This document shows positions 34,069 to 42,514 of a stretch of 64,000 bases of DNA, piece after piece (positions within the stretch are counted from its first letter, which is position 1; each line of letters begins with the position of its first letter). Where the stretch lies: positions 26,741-90,740 of the forward strand of contig NZ_JAERUC010000147.1 in NCBI RefSeq assembly GCF_016745505.1, in the 5' to 3' direction. This stretch comes from Streptomyces silvae (GTDB lineage Bacteria; Actinomycetota; Actinomycetes; Streptomycetales; Streptomycetaceae). Under the pieces are notes generated by a model that was not told the origin of the DNA, did no database searches, and saw only the letters and a program-made list of their open reading frames with translations. Position numbers and translations under genes: made by a program.

Positions 34069-34791
34069 TCATTCCCCGAGGCCGACCACCAGCCAGATGA
34101 AGCCCACCCCGACGACCGTGCAGAGCAGCGTGGAGCGGGCCGGGTGGTCGTGGTGCGCCTCGGGGAGGATCTCGGCGGCGGCGAGGTAGAGCAGCGCCCC
34201 GCCGAAGAATCCGAGATAGCAGCCGAGCAGTTCCTCCGGAAGGGTGAACAGCAGCGTGGTGGCCGCCCCCACGATCGGCGCCAGCGCGTCGGCGAACAGC
34301 ATCAGGAGCGCCTTGCGGCGGGCGTTCCCGTAGAGGCTGGTGATCGTGTACGTGTTGAACCCGTCGGCGAAGTCATGGGTGATGACGGCGAGCGCGACGG
34401 CCGCCCCCATCCCGCCGCCGATCTGGAAGGCGGCCCCGAGCGCGACGCCGTCCATCAGGCTGTGGCCCACCATCGCGGCCGCCGCCGTCAGCCCGACCTG
34501 CGGCACCCGTTCCTCACCCGCCCCGTGTGCCGCCTGGCGCACGGCCAGCGAGCGCTCGACGAGATGGGCCGTCAGGAAGCCGCCCACGAACAGCAGCAGG
34601 GCGGCCGGTACGCCGAAGACGGTGCCGCCCGCGGCCTCCACCGCCTCCGGCAGCAGATCGAGGCCGACGACGCCCAGCATCAGTCCGCCCGCGAAGCCGA
34701 GCACGAGGTGCCGGCGGTCGCTGACGCGCTGCGCGACCCAGCCGCCCGCCAGGGTCATCAGGAACGCGCCGAGCGCGACGAATACCGCCAT
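34069..34791 (-). CDS. ZIP family metal transporter
   Basis: A 240-residue membrane protein with about eight helices. The ZIP signature helices are clear: AAAMVGHSLMDGVALGAAFQIG (about 108-129) and VALAVITHDFADGFNTYTI (about 136-154), with His/Asp metal ligands, and YLAAAEILPEAHHD (about 208-221). The family moves zinc, iron or other divalent ions into the cytoplasm. Its place inside the cobalamin region makes cobalt uptake conceivable, but no riboswitch or Zur-box is visible upstream, so this is a guess. Confidence 0.88.
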   Translation of the reverse strand: MAVFVALGAFLMTLAGGWVAQRVSDRRHLVLGFAGGLMLGVVGLDLLPEAVEAAGGTVFGVPAALLLFVGGFLTAHLVERSLAVRQAAHGAGEERVPQVGLTAAAAMVGHSLMDGVALGAAFQIGGGMGAAVALAVITHDFADGFNTYTITSLYGNARRKALLMLFADALAPIVGAATTLLFTLPEELLGCYLGFFGGALLYLAAAEILPEAHHDHPARSTLLCTVVGVGFIWLVVGLGE

Positions 34792-34891
34792 GGGCCCTTG
34801 CTAGCGGATCGAACCCGCCTCGCGCACCTCAGGCCGCCCTTACCCGTGTCGCCCCTCCCCTGCCCGCCTGCCCCTGGAAGGACCCTCTGCC

Positions 34892-36412
34892 ATGCCCCGC
34901 ACGATCCGGGCCGCTCTGGTCGTCGGTGTCGGTGCCCGTCGCGGCGTCCGGGCCGACGAGGTGCTGGAGCTGATCCGTACGACGCTCGACGAGGCCGGGC
35001 CCGCGGCCGGTGACGTGGTCGAGCTGGCCACGCTCGACACCAGGGCGGACGAACCGGGGATCGTCGGCGCGGCGGCGCACCTGGGGGTGCCCGTGCGGTC
35101 GTACACGGCCGGAGAGCTGGCCGGCGTGGCGGTGCCCAGCCCGTCGACCGCCCCGCGTGCGGCGGTGGGGACCGGATCGGTGGCGGAGGCCGCGGCGCTC
35201 GTGGACGCCGGTGAACTGCTCGTTCCCAAGCGGAAGTCGGCGTCGGCGACGTGTGCGGTGGCCCGCCGGAGACCATCGGCTGAAACTTCGGCATCGACGA
35301 ATGGCGCCGAGCCGTTCACCATTACTGCCATGCTGCCCCCCACGAAGCACATCGAGAGCGCCGGGCCCGATCTGCGGCACCACGGCGACGCGGAAGTACG
35401 CGGCCTGGATCTGACCGACCTCGCCGTCAACGTACGGACCGGCACACCCCCGGACTGGCTGCGGCAGCGGATAGCCGCGTCGCTGGGGTCGCTGGCCGCC
35501 TATCCGGACGGGCGGCCGGCCCGGGCGGCGGTCGCCGGACGGCACGGACTGCCCGAGGAAAGGGTTCTGCTCACTGCGGGCGCCGCCGAGGCGTTCGTCC
35601 TGATCGCCCGGGCCCTGCCCGCCCGGCGGCCGGTGGTCGTCCATCCGCAGTTCACAGAGCCGGAGGCGGCCCTGCGCGCGGCGGGGCACGAGGTCGGCCG
35701 GGTGCTGCTGCGCCCGGAGGACGGCTTCCGGCTGGATCCGGCGGCCGTGCCCGAGGACGCGGATCTGGTGGTGGTCGGCAACCCGACCAACCCGACGTCC
35801 GTACTGCATCCTGCGGGGGCGCTGGAGCAACTGGCGCGGCCCGGGCGGACGCTGGTCGTCGACGAGGCGTTCATGGACGCCGTACCGGGTGAGCGCGAGG
35901 CGCTGTGCGGGCGTACGGACGTGCCCGGTCTCGTGGTGCTGCGGAGCCTGACGAAGACCTGGGGGCTCGCGGGGCTGCGGATCGGCTATGTGCTGGCCGA
36001 ACCGGCGACGATCGGTCTGCTCCAGGAGGCGCAGCCGCTGTGGCCGGTGTCCTCCCCGGCGCTGGCCGCCGCCGAGGCGTGCATGGAGCCGCGTGCCCTG
36101 GTGGAGGCGGCGGACGCGGCGGACCGGATCGCGGTGGACCGGGCCCATCTGCTGGCCGGGCTGGCGGAGTTCAGCGAGGTGGAGGTGGTGGAGCCGGCCG
36201 CCGGGCCGTTCGTCCTGCTGCGGCTGGAGCGGGCGGACGAGGTGCGGCACCTGCTGCGCTCACGGGGCTTCGCGGCGCGGCGCGGGGACACGTTCCCCGG
36301 GCTGGGCAGCGAGTGGCTGCGGGTGGCCGTACGGGACCGTGTGACGACCAACCGGTTCCTCCAGGCACTCGACCTGGCCCTCCAGGGACTGCCCCGGAGA
36401 GCCGTCGGCTGA
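34892..36412 (+). CDS. CobE - CobC fusion: cobalamin biosynthesis protein plus PLP threonine-phosphate decarboxylase
   Basis: A 506-residue protein made of two parts. Residues 1 to about 125 match CobE/CbiG-C (AALVVGVGARRGVRADEVLELI; STAPRAAVGTGSVAEAAAL; ELLVPKRKSASATCAVARR). Residues about 149-506 match the Rv2231c-type CobC aminotransferase (LAVNVRTGTPPDWL; VVGNPTNPTSVLHP; DEAFMDAVPGE; SLTKTWGLAGLRIGYVLA with PLP Lys355). In the relatives I recall, these are separate genes. The join (about 126-148, RRPSAETSASTNGAEPFTITAM) has no stop, and no ribosome site precedes the internal ATG. CobC makes the aminopropanol phosphate used by CbiB. GGAAGGA precedes the start. Confidence 0.87.
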   Translation: MPRTIRAALVVGVGARRGVRADEVLELIRTTLDEAGPAAGDVVELATLDTRADEPGIVGAAAHLGVPVRSYTAGELAGVAVPSPSTAPRAAVGTGSVAEAAALVDAGELLVPKRKSASATCAVARRRPSAETSASTNGAEPFTITAMLPPTKHIESAGPDLRHHGDAEVRGLDLTDLAVNVRTGTPPDWLRQRIAASLGSLAAYPDGRPARAAVAGRHGLPEERVLLTAGAAEAFVLIARALPARRPVVVHPQFTEPEAALRAAGHEVGRVLLRPEDGFRLDPAAVPEDADLVVVGNPTNPTSVLHPAGALEQLARPGRTLVVDEAFMDAVPGEREALCGRTDVPGLVVLRSLTKTWGLAGLRIGYVLAEPATIGLLQEAQPLWPVSSPALAAAEACMEPRALVEAADAADRIAVDRAHLLAGLAEFSEVEVVEPAAGPFVLLRLERADEVRHLLRSRGFAARRGDTFPGLGSEWLRVAVRDRVTTNRFLQALDLALQGLPRRAVG

Positions 36413-36427
36413 CGGCTCCCCGGGTAC

Positions 36428-36496
36428 GGGAGCGGTGCTCCGCCGTGCGGGCACCGCTCCCCCCGGAAGGGATTCCGCCGTGCGGGCACCGCTCCC
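36428..36496. terminator. Hairpin with duplicated right arm between cobEC and the LAETG gene
   Basis: GGGAGCGGTGC (36428-36438) can pair with GCACCGCTCCC at 36451-36461 or with its second copy at 36486-36496. The 23-bp stretch 36439-36461 is repeated exactly at 36474-36496 (35-bp period). Lies between convergent genes. Confidence 0.75.
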
Positions 36497-36506
36497 TGGA
36501 AGGTGA

Positions 36507-37592
36507 TCAGCCCCGGGCGCGCTTACGGGCGACGACCGTGGCACCCGCGCCCACCGCCAGCAGGACGGCGGCTCCACCCGCGAGGTACGGGGTGGAGGAG
36601 CTGGATCCGGTCTCGGCGAGGTCGCCGGCGCCGGGGTTCGAGGCCTGGACCGGGTCGGAGCCGGTCTGGGGCTTCACGTCGACGGGCTTCTCCTTGCCGC
36701 CGGTGTCGCCGGAGCCGGTGTCACCAGAGCCGTTGTCACCGGAGCCGGAGCCGTTGTCGTCCGAGCCGTTGTCGTCGGAGCCGTTGTCGCCGCCCGTCGA
36801 CCCTTCGTTGCCGGAGGTGCTGCCGTCGTCCGAACCGTCGTCGCCGGAGCCGCCGTTGCCCGAGCCGCCGCCCTTGGGCGTCTCGCACGTCGCCTCGGCC
36901 AGCGTGACCTCGCCCTCCACCTCGGCGACGTTCAGCTTCAGCGGGTTCACGGAGACGCGCAGCTGCAGTGCCGTCGCGGCCGCCGTGCGCGTGGTCGTCG
37001 AGGTCTTCGACAGGTCGAGCGTCACCTCACCGACGCCCGGCACCTCGACCTTCGTCGTGCCGCCCGAGGTGAGGGCGATCTTCTTGCCGAGCACCGTCAC
37101 ATGCCCGAGGACGTTCGACTCGGCGACCGGCTTGTGGCCCACCTCGCACACGGCCTTGGAGGTGACCTTCTCGACCTCGATCAGCGAGAGCAGCGGCAGA
37201 CCCGGCACGTGCACCCGCGCCTTGGCGAGGTTGCTGTAGCCCTCCGCCTTGTGGGCGTCCACCGTGGCGTTCGCCGTCGCCACGTCGGCCTTGAGGACAT
37301 GGACGGGACGGCCCTTCTCGACGCCGTCGAGCTCCACGGTGAGCGCGGTCTTCTCCGCGCTCGCCGGGGCGTGGACCTCGTTGAGCGTGGCCTTGAGCGG
37401 CACCTGGACGGACTTGTTCAGGAGCGAGACGTCGAGCCCGGCGCGGAGCACGACCGCGCTCGCCTTTCCGTGGCCGCCGGACGGAGTGGCCGGGGTCGTC
37501 GCGGTGGCTGCGTGCGCGGGGACGGCGACGAGCAGGGCGACGGGAGCGGCGGCGATCGCCAGGGCAGCCGAACGGAAGGTGTTGCTGTTCAA
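36507..37592 (-). CDS. SCO1860-family LAETG-anchored wall protein
   Basis: A 361-residue exported surface protein. Signal peptide about 1-29 (hydrophobic AALAIAAAPVALLVAVPAHA). The extracellular body (about 40-235) has beta-strand-like text and two to three cysteines. A low-complexity Gly/Ser/Asp/Asn stalk (about 238-290) follows, then the class E sortase motif LAETG at 325-329, a hydrophobic helix and the basic end ARKRARG. No sortase gene lies in this window. The start is TTG (LNSNTFRSAALAIA), with GGGGGTT about 14 bases upstream; the open frame 22 codons further is not signal-like. Ligand and role unknown. Confidence 0.88.
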   Translation of the reverse strand: MNSNTFRSAALAIAAAPVALLVAVPAHAATATTPATPSGGHGKASAVVLRAGLDVSLLNKSVQVPLKATLNEVHAPASAEKTALTVELDGVEKGRPVHVLKADVATANATVDAHKAEGYSNLAKARVHVPGLPLLSLIEVEKVTSKAVCEVGHKPVAESNVLGHVTVLGKKIALTSGGTTKVEVPGVGEVTLDLSKTSTTTRTAAATALQLRVSVNPLKLNVAEVEGEVTLAEATCETPKGGGSGNGGSGDDGSDDGSTSGNEGSTGGDNGSDDNGSDDNGSGSGDNGSGDTGSGDTGGKEKPVDVKPQTGSDPVQASNPGAGDLAETGSSSSTPYLAGGAAVLLAVGAGATVVARKRARG

Positions 37593-37914
37593 GATGGTGG
37601 AACCCCCACAAGAGACATGGAGCCACCGGAGCCGTCCAATGGGGGACATCGCGGGCACCGGTGGCCTCGACTCCGTGAATCTTTACGCACAGAGGGTGAA
37701 CTGACAGACACCTTCCGCCAGTTCACTCCAAAGAGGGGTTTCCGTGTGCACATTCGAATCCACCGGCACAGGAGTTCCTCGGAACCACCCGTTTCACTGC
37801 TTCGAGGGCATGATCACGGGATGCCCCGGGCCGAGCACAGAGGTGATTCAACGAGACGCGGCGCCCGGGGTCACCGCCGGTCAACACGGCGCCCCTGAGC
37901 GGGTCAACCGGTGA
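37593..37914. other. Gene-free upstream region of the LAETG gene
   Basis: 322 bp between two leftward genes, with no convincing ORF. It has an inverted repeat, GTGAACTG (37696-37703) ... CAGTTCAC (37719-37726), about 105-135 bp upstream of the wall-protein start, that could be an operator. The AT-richer stretch around 37675-37790 probably carries the promoter. Confidence 0.5.
37696..37726. promoter_or_regulatory. Dyad GTGAACTG-N15-CAGTTCAC
   Basis: Perfect 8-bp inverted repeat in the leader/promoter region of the LAETG protein gene. Possible regulator site; regulator unknown. Confidence 0.35.
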
Positions 37915-39015
37915 TCAGCCCATCACCCGCCCGTTGAGCACCACCGCGCGGGGGGACGCCAGCACCCGTACGTCCGCCCTCGGGTCCTCGTCGTACATCA
38001 CCAGGTCCGCCGGGGCGCCCTCCTCCAGCACCGGCCGTCCCAGCCACCGCCGGGCGCCCCAGGTGGTCGCGGAGAGCGCGTCCAGGGGCGGGATGCCGGC
38101 CTTCACCAGTTCGGCCACCTCGTCCGCGATCAGGCCGTGGGCCAGCGAGCCGCCCGCGTCGGTGCCGGTGAAGACCGGGATGCCCGCGTCGTAGGCGGCG
38201 CGCACGGTCTCGTAGCGGGTCTCGTGGAGCCGCCGCATATGGGCGGACCAGCGCGGGTACCTGGCCTCGCCGGCCGCCGCGAGTCCGGGGAAGGTGGCGA
38301 TGTTGACCAGGGTGGGGACGATCGCGACACCGCGCTCCGCGAAGAGCGGGACGGTGTCCTCGGTGAGGCCCGTCGCGTGCTCGATGCAGTCGATCCCGGC
38401 CTCCACCAGGTCGCGCAGCGCGTCCTCGGCGAAGCAGTGGGCGGTGACCCGGGCGCCGAGCCGGTGCGCCTCGGCGATCGCGGCCTCGACCTCGCCGCGC
38501 GGCCAGCAGGCGGTCAGGTCGCCGGCGTCCCGGTCGATCCAGTCGCCGACCAGCTTGACCCAGCCGTCGCCGCGCCGGGCCTCCTGGGCGACGTAGGCGA
38601 CCAGGTCGCCGGGCTCGATCTCATGGGCGAAGTTGCGGATGTAACGGCGCGTCCTGGCGATGTGACGCCCCGCCCTGATGATCTTCGGCAGGTCCTCGCG
38701 CGCGTCCGTCCACCGGGTGTCGGAGGGTGACCCGGCGTCCCGGATGAGCAGGGTGCCGGCCTCACGGTCGGTGAGGGCCTGCTTCTCGCTGGTGGCCGCG
38801 TCGACGGGCCCCTGGTGGTCGAGCCCCACATGGCAGTGCGCGTCGACCAGACCGGGCAGCACCCATCCGGTGAGCGTGACGGCGTCGTCCGCGCCCGGCG
38901 GCCGCTCGTAGGTGATCCGCCCGTCGACCGCCCAGAGGCCGTCCCTCACCTCGTCGGGCCCGACGAGCACCCGCCCCTTGATCCGCAGCACCGGCGCCGC
39001 CTCGTGATCGCTCAT
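37915..39015 (-). CDS. Amidohydrolase family protein
   Basis: A 366-residue metal-dependent hydrolase of the imidazolonepropionase/prolidase-like group. Metal-site features: GLVDAHCHVGLDHQGPVD (about 51-68), KLVGDWIDRDAGDL with the carbamylated-Lys region (about 151), ARVTAHCFAEDALRDL (about 184), CIEHATGLTED (about 207) and TGTDAGGSLAHG (about 279). The C-terminal small domain ends APADLVMYDEDPRADV...VVLNGRVMG. Substrate unknown. ATG at 39015 starts MSDHEAAPVLRIKGRVLVG; the much longer open frame upstream is the shadow of the divergent aminotransferase gene. Confidence 0.88.
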   Translation of the reverse strand: MSDHEAAPVLRIKGRVLVGPDEVRDGLWAVDGRITYERPPGADDAVTLTGWVLPGLVDAHCHVGLDHQGPVDAATSEKQALTDREAGTLLIRDAGSPSDTRWTDAREDLPKIIRAGRHIARTRRYIRNFAHEIEPGDLVAYVAQEARRGDGWVKLVGDWIDRDAGDLTACWPRGEVEAAIAEAHRLGARVTAHCFAEDALRDLVEAGIDCIEHATGLTEDTVPLFAERGVAIVPTLVNIATFPGLAAAGEARYPRWSAHMRRLHETRYETVRAAYDAGIPVFTGTDAGGSLAHGLIADEVAELVKAGIPPLDALSATTWGARRWLGRPVLEEGAPADLVMYDEDPRADVRVLASPRAVVLNGRVMG

Positions 39016-39118
39016 GGACAGCACTGTACGAGGAGGCCGCGGGGGCCAGGGAGGGTGCTGGGTACCCTCGACGCGCAGGCGCTGACAGCGCACCGGCCGA
39101 CCCGAAGAGAGCAGCACC

Positions 39119-40225
39119 GTGACACACCCATTCCTCGACCTCGCCCCGCTCACCGCCGCGCGTTTCGCAGCGATCGAGCGGCGGGTGGCCGGCCTCCTCG
39201 CCACCGAGCAGGACGTCGTCATCATGCAGGGCGAGGCGCTGCTGCCCCTCGAAGGCTGCATCCGGGGCGGCGCCCGGCCCGGCTCGACCGCGCTGAACGT
39301 CGTGACCGGGCCGTACGGCCAGACCTTCGGCAACTGGCTGCGCGACTGCGGCGCCGAGGTCGTGGACCTGGCGGTGCCGTTCCACACCGCGGTCACCGCC
39401 GAGCAGGTCCGGCAGGCGCTGGCCGGGCACCCGGAGATCGACTTCGTGTCGCTCGTGCACGCCGAGGCGGCGACCGGCAACACCAACCCGGTCGCTGAGA
39501 TCGGCGAGGTGGTCCGGGCACACGGCGCGCTGTTCATGGTGGACGCCGTCGCGTCGGTGGGCGCGGAGCCGCTGCTGGTGGACGACTGGGGCGTGGACCT
39601 GTGCGTCATCGGCGCGCAGAAGGCCATGGGCGGCCCGGCCGGGGTCTCCGCCGTGTCGGTGAGCACGCGGGCGTGGGAGCGGATGGCCGCCAACCCGCGG
39701 GCCCCGCGGCAGTCGTACCTCTCGCTGCTGGACTGGAAGGCCCGCTGGATCGACGGGGGCCGCAGGGCACTGCCGCACGCGCCCGCCCAGCTGGAGATGC
39801 TGGCGCTCGACGCCTGCCTGGACCGGATCGAGGCGGACGGCCTGGACACGGTCATCGCGCGGCACGCGTCGGCCGCCGCGGCGACCCGGGCGGGCGCCTC
39901 GGCGCTCGGCGGCGGGCTGGAGCCGTACGTCCACGACGCCCGGGACGCGGCGCCCGTCGCCACGACCCTGCGCGTACCGGCGGATCTCGACGCGGCGGAG
40001 CTGGTCGGCCGGGCGCTCGCGACCGGGCCCTCGCTGCCGCTGATCGCGGGTGGCGGCGCGCTGTCCAGGGAGATGATCCGGGTCAACCACTACGGCGCGG
40101 ACGCGACGCGGGACGCGGTGCTGTCCTCGCTGGCCGCCCTGGGCGCCGCGCTGGCGGACGCGGGACGGGAGACCGACCTCGATGCTGCCCGCGAAGCCGT
40201 CGCGAAAACCTGGCCGATGAACTGA
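39119..40225 (+). CDS. Class V aminotransferase-fold PLP enzyme
   Basis: A 368-residue enzyme like serine-glyoxylate/alanine-glyoxylate aminotransferases. Seen: NVVTGPYGQTFGNW (about 60), VHAEAATGNTNPVAEIGEVVR (about 114-134), FMVDAVASVGAEPLLVDDWGVDLCVIGAQKAMGGPAGV with the PLP Lys in QKAMGG (about 170) and a C-terminal IRVNHYGADATRDAV. Donor and acceptor are unknown. GTG start. Divergent from the amidohydrolase gene; 48 bp beyond its stop is a strong terminator that isolates it from ectA. Confidence 0.88.
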   Translation: MTHPFLDLAPLTAARFAAIERRVAGLLATEQDVVIMQGEALLPLEGCIRGGARPGSTALNVVTGPYGQTFGNWLRDCGAEVVDLAVPFHTAVTAEQVRQALAGHPEIDFVSLVHAEAATGNTNPVAEIGEVVRAHGALFMVDAVASVGAEPLLVDDWGVDLCVIGAQKAMGGPAGVSAVSVSTRAWERMAANPRAPRQSYLSLLDWKARWIDGGRRALPHAPAQLEMLALDACLDRIEADGLDTVIARHASAAAATRAGASALGGGLEPYVHDARDAAPVATTLRVPADLDAAELVGRALATGPSLPLIAGGGALSREMIRVNHYGADATRDAVLSSLAALGAALADAGRETDLDAAREAVAKTWPMN

Positions 40226-40273
40226 ATTAAATGTGAACTACAGCGGCCGGTTTATCGGACGCGGACACGAAAA

Positions 40274-40303
40274 GGGGAGCTGCTTTATCGGGAGCAGCTC
40301 CCC
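40274..40303 (+). terminator. 11-bp terminator of the aminotransferase gene
   Basis: GGGGAGCTGCT (40274-40284) pairs with AGCAGCTCCCC (40293-40303), followed by GCATTCTTCTTC. Confidence 0.8.
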
Positions 40304-40462
40304 GCATTCTTCTTCCCCCGTTCTCAGAGGCTAAACGCCACAGTTTTCACTCGATCGGCCCAGCTGATCCGGACGGATGTCAGGAGAGTTACAACGATGT
40401 GACCGACCCCACATCGAGTCCGCTTTGGGCGTTAAATTCCGGACAGGACCGGCGAAAACGCC

Positions 40463-40474
40463 CCTCGATCGAGG
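40463..40474. promoter_or_regulatory. Palindrome CCTCGATCGAGG upstream of ectA
   Basis: Perfect 12-bp palindrome 94-105 bp before ectA. A candidate operator for osmotic control; no EctR-type gene is in the window, so the factor is unknown. Confidence 0.35.
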
Positions 40475-40567
40475 TGGATCCGCGCCCGCGTGATAACACA
40501 ACGAGCGCGCTGACCCAACCCCCTGCGGCGATGCAATTTTGATTTTTGCTGGGTAAATTCAATTCGC

Positions 40568-41092
40568 ATGACCGCCGCACCAGCAGATTTTGCAAGTGCC
40601 CGAAGCGAATTCCTCAGAATCGACACCCCGCGAGTGGAGGACGGAGCCGCGATCTGGCGCATTGCCCGCGACTCCGAGGTCCTGGACCTCAACTCCTCGT
40701 ACAGCTACCTGCTGTGGTGCCGTGACTTCGCGGCGACCTCCGTGGTCGCCCGCGACGAGACCGGCGACCCCATCGCCTTCGTGACCGGATACATCCGCCC
40801 CGACCGCCCCGAGACGCTCGTCGTCTGGCAGGTGGCCGTCGACCGGGCCCACCGTGGCAAGGGACTGGCGGCCACGCTGCTGGACGCACTGACCGCCCGT
40901 GTCGCCTCCGACCAGGGTCTGACATCGGTCGAGACGACGATCACCCCGGACAACGCCGCCTCCGACCGGCTGTTCACGTCCTTCGCGCAGCGGCACGACG
41001 CGCCGCTGGAGCACGAGGTGCTCTTCGAGGGGGCGCTGTTCCCCGAGGGGACGCACCTGCCGGAGGTTCTCTACCGCATCGGCCCGTTCTAG
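40568..41092 (+). CDS. ectA: L-2,4-diaminobutyrate acetyltransferase EctA
   Basis: GNAT enzyme that N-acetylates diaminobutyrate, the second step of ectoine synthesis. 174 residues with LNSSYSYLLWCRDFAATSVVA (about 41-61), the acetyl-CoA loop VDRAHRGKGLAATLLDAL (about 93-110) and TTITPDNAASDRLFTSFA. The ATG has no visible ribosome site, and a TAAATT element lies 8 bp before it, so a leaderless transcript is plausible. First gene of ectABCD. Locus order matches the Streptomyces ectoine operon. Confidence 0.95.
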   Translation: MTAAPADFASARSEFLRIDTPRVEDGAAIWRIARDSEVLDLNSSYSYLLWCRDFAATSVVARDETGDPIAFVTGYIRPDRPETLVVWQVAVDRAHRGKGLAATLLDALTARVASDQGLTSVETTITPDNAASDRLFTSFAQRHDAPLEHEVLFEGALFPEGTHLPEVLYRIGPF

Positions 41093-41189
41093 GGCCTCCC
41101 AGCGCCCTACCGCGCCCCGCCCGGGCGCGGCTTCCCCGGGCATGCCTGACCCGCCGCCCGTCACACCCCCCTCGAGCAGGAGATCAGCT

Positions 41190-42452
41190 GTGACCATCAC
41201 CCCGCCCGCCCTGAGCGTCTTCGAAGCCCTGGAGTCGGAAGTACGGAGCTACTGCCGCAGTTGGCCCGCGGTCTTCGACCGCGCGCAGGGCGCCCGCCTG
41301 ACCGACGAGGACGGCCACTCGTACCTCGACTTCTTCGCCGGTGCCGGATCTCTCAACTACGGGCACAACAACCCGGTGCTGAAACGCGCGCTCATCGACT
41401 ACATCGAGCGCGACGGCATCACCCACGGCCTGGACATGGCCACGACGGCCAAGCGGGCGTTCCTCGAGACCTTCGAGAACGTGATCCTGCGCCCGCGTGA
41501 CCTGCCCTACAAGGTGATGTTCCCCGGCCCGACGGGCACCAACGCCGTCGAGTCGGCGCTGAAGCTCGCCCGCAAGGTCAAGGGCCGCGAGTCCGTCGTC
41601 TCGTTCACCAACGCCTTCCACGGCATGTCGCTCGGCTCGCTCGCCGTGACCGGCAACGCCTTCAAGCGCGCCGGTGCCGGCATCCCGCTGGTGCACGGCA
41701 CCCCGATGCCGTTCGACAACTACTTCGACGGCAAGGTCCCCGACTTCCTCTGGTTCGAGCGGCTCCTGGAGGACCAGGGTTCCGGGCTGAACAAGCCCGC
41801 CGCCGTGATCGTGGAGACCGTGCAGGGCGAGGGCGGGATCAACGTCGCCCGCGCCGAGTGGCTGCGCGCCCTCCAGGACCTCTGCCACCGCCAGGACATG
41901 CTCCTGATCGTCGACGACATCCAGATGGGCTGCGGCCGGACCGGCGGCTTCTTCTCCTTCGAGGAGGCCGGCATCGTCCCGGACATCGTGACGCTGTCGA
42001 AGTCGATCAGCGGCTACGGCCTGCCGATGTCGCTCTGCCTCTTCAAGGGCGAGCTGGACATCTGGGAGCCGGGCGAGCACAACGGCACCTTCCGCGGCAA
42101 CAACCCGGCGTTCGTCACCGCCGCCGCCGCGCTCGACGCCTACTGGGCCGACGGCCAGATGGAGAAGCAGACCCTGGCCCGCGGCGAGCAGGTGGAGCAG
42201 ACGCTGCTGGCGATCTGCGGCGAGGAGGAGACCGCGCAGTTCCGCGGCCGCGGACTGGTCTGGGGCCTGGAGTTCGACGACCCGGCGCGTGCCGCCGCCG
42301 TCTGCAAGCGCGCCTTCGAGCTGGGCCTGCTGCTGGAGACCTCCGGCCCGCAGTCCGAGGTCGTGAAGCTGCTCCCGCCGCTGACCGTCACCCCCGATGA
42401 GCTGGACGAGGGCCTGCGCACGCTGGCCCGGTCCGTCCGCGAGACCGCCTGA
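41190..42452 (+). CDS. ectB: Diaminobutyrate-2-oxoglutarate transaminase EctB
   Basis: Class III PLP aminotransferase converting aspartate semialdehyde and glutamate to diaminobutyrate, first ectoine step. 420 residues: FFAGAGSLNYGHNNPVLK (about 45-62), FPGPTGTNAVESALKLARK, AFHGMSLGSLAVTGN, IVDDIQMGCGRTGGFFSFE (about 240-258), and the PLP Lys in TLSKSISGYGLP (about 270). GTG start with AGGAGA 7 bases upstream, 97 bp after ectA. Confidence 0.95.
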   Translation: MTITPPALSVFEALESEVRSYCRSWPAVFDRAQGARLTDEDGHSYLDFFAGAGSLNYGHNNPVLKRALIDYIERDGITHGLDMATTAKRAFLETFENVILRPRDLPYKVMFPGPTGTNAVESALKLARKVKGRESVVSFTNAFHGMSLGSLAVTGNAFKRAGAGIPLVHGTPMPFDNYFDGKVPDFLWFERLLEDQGSGLNKPAAVIVETVQGEGGINVARAEWLRALQDLCHRQDMLLIVDDIQMGCGRTGGFFSFEEAGIVPDIVTLSKSISGYGLPMSLCLFKGELDIWEPGEHNGTFRGNNPAFVTAAAALDAYWADGQMEKQTLARGEQVEQTLLAICGEEETAQFRGRGLVWGLEFDDPARAAAVCKRAFELGLLLETSGPQSEVVKLLPPLTVTPDELDEGLRTLARSVRETA

Positions 42453-42514
42453 GCGGGGTACGCCCCCGCGCAGGCACCACAGAGCAGGACAGAAGAGAAA
42501 GGCACCACCCCACC

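Larger units (their letters stand above)
40226..40567. other. Gene-free region before ectA
   Basis: 342 bp. The left part holds the aminotransferase terminator (40274-40303). The right part is the ect promoter region: a 12-bp perfect palindrome, CCTCGATCGAGG (40463-40474), and an unusually AT-rich stretch (40530-40567) with a TAAATT element at 40554-40559, only 8 bp before the ectA ATG. No ORF is convincing. Confidence 0.6.

Noticed and set aside
39016..40086. Leftward extension of the amidohydrolase by about 357 residues
   Set aside because: It is the reverse-strand shadow of the class V aminotransferase gene; homology starts at MSDHEAAP.
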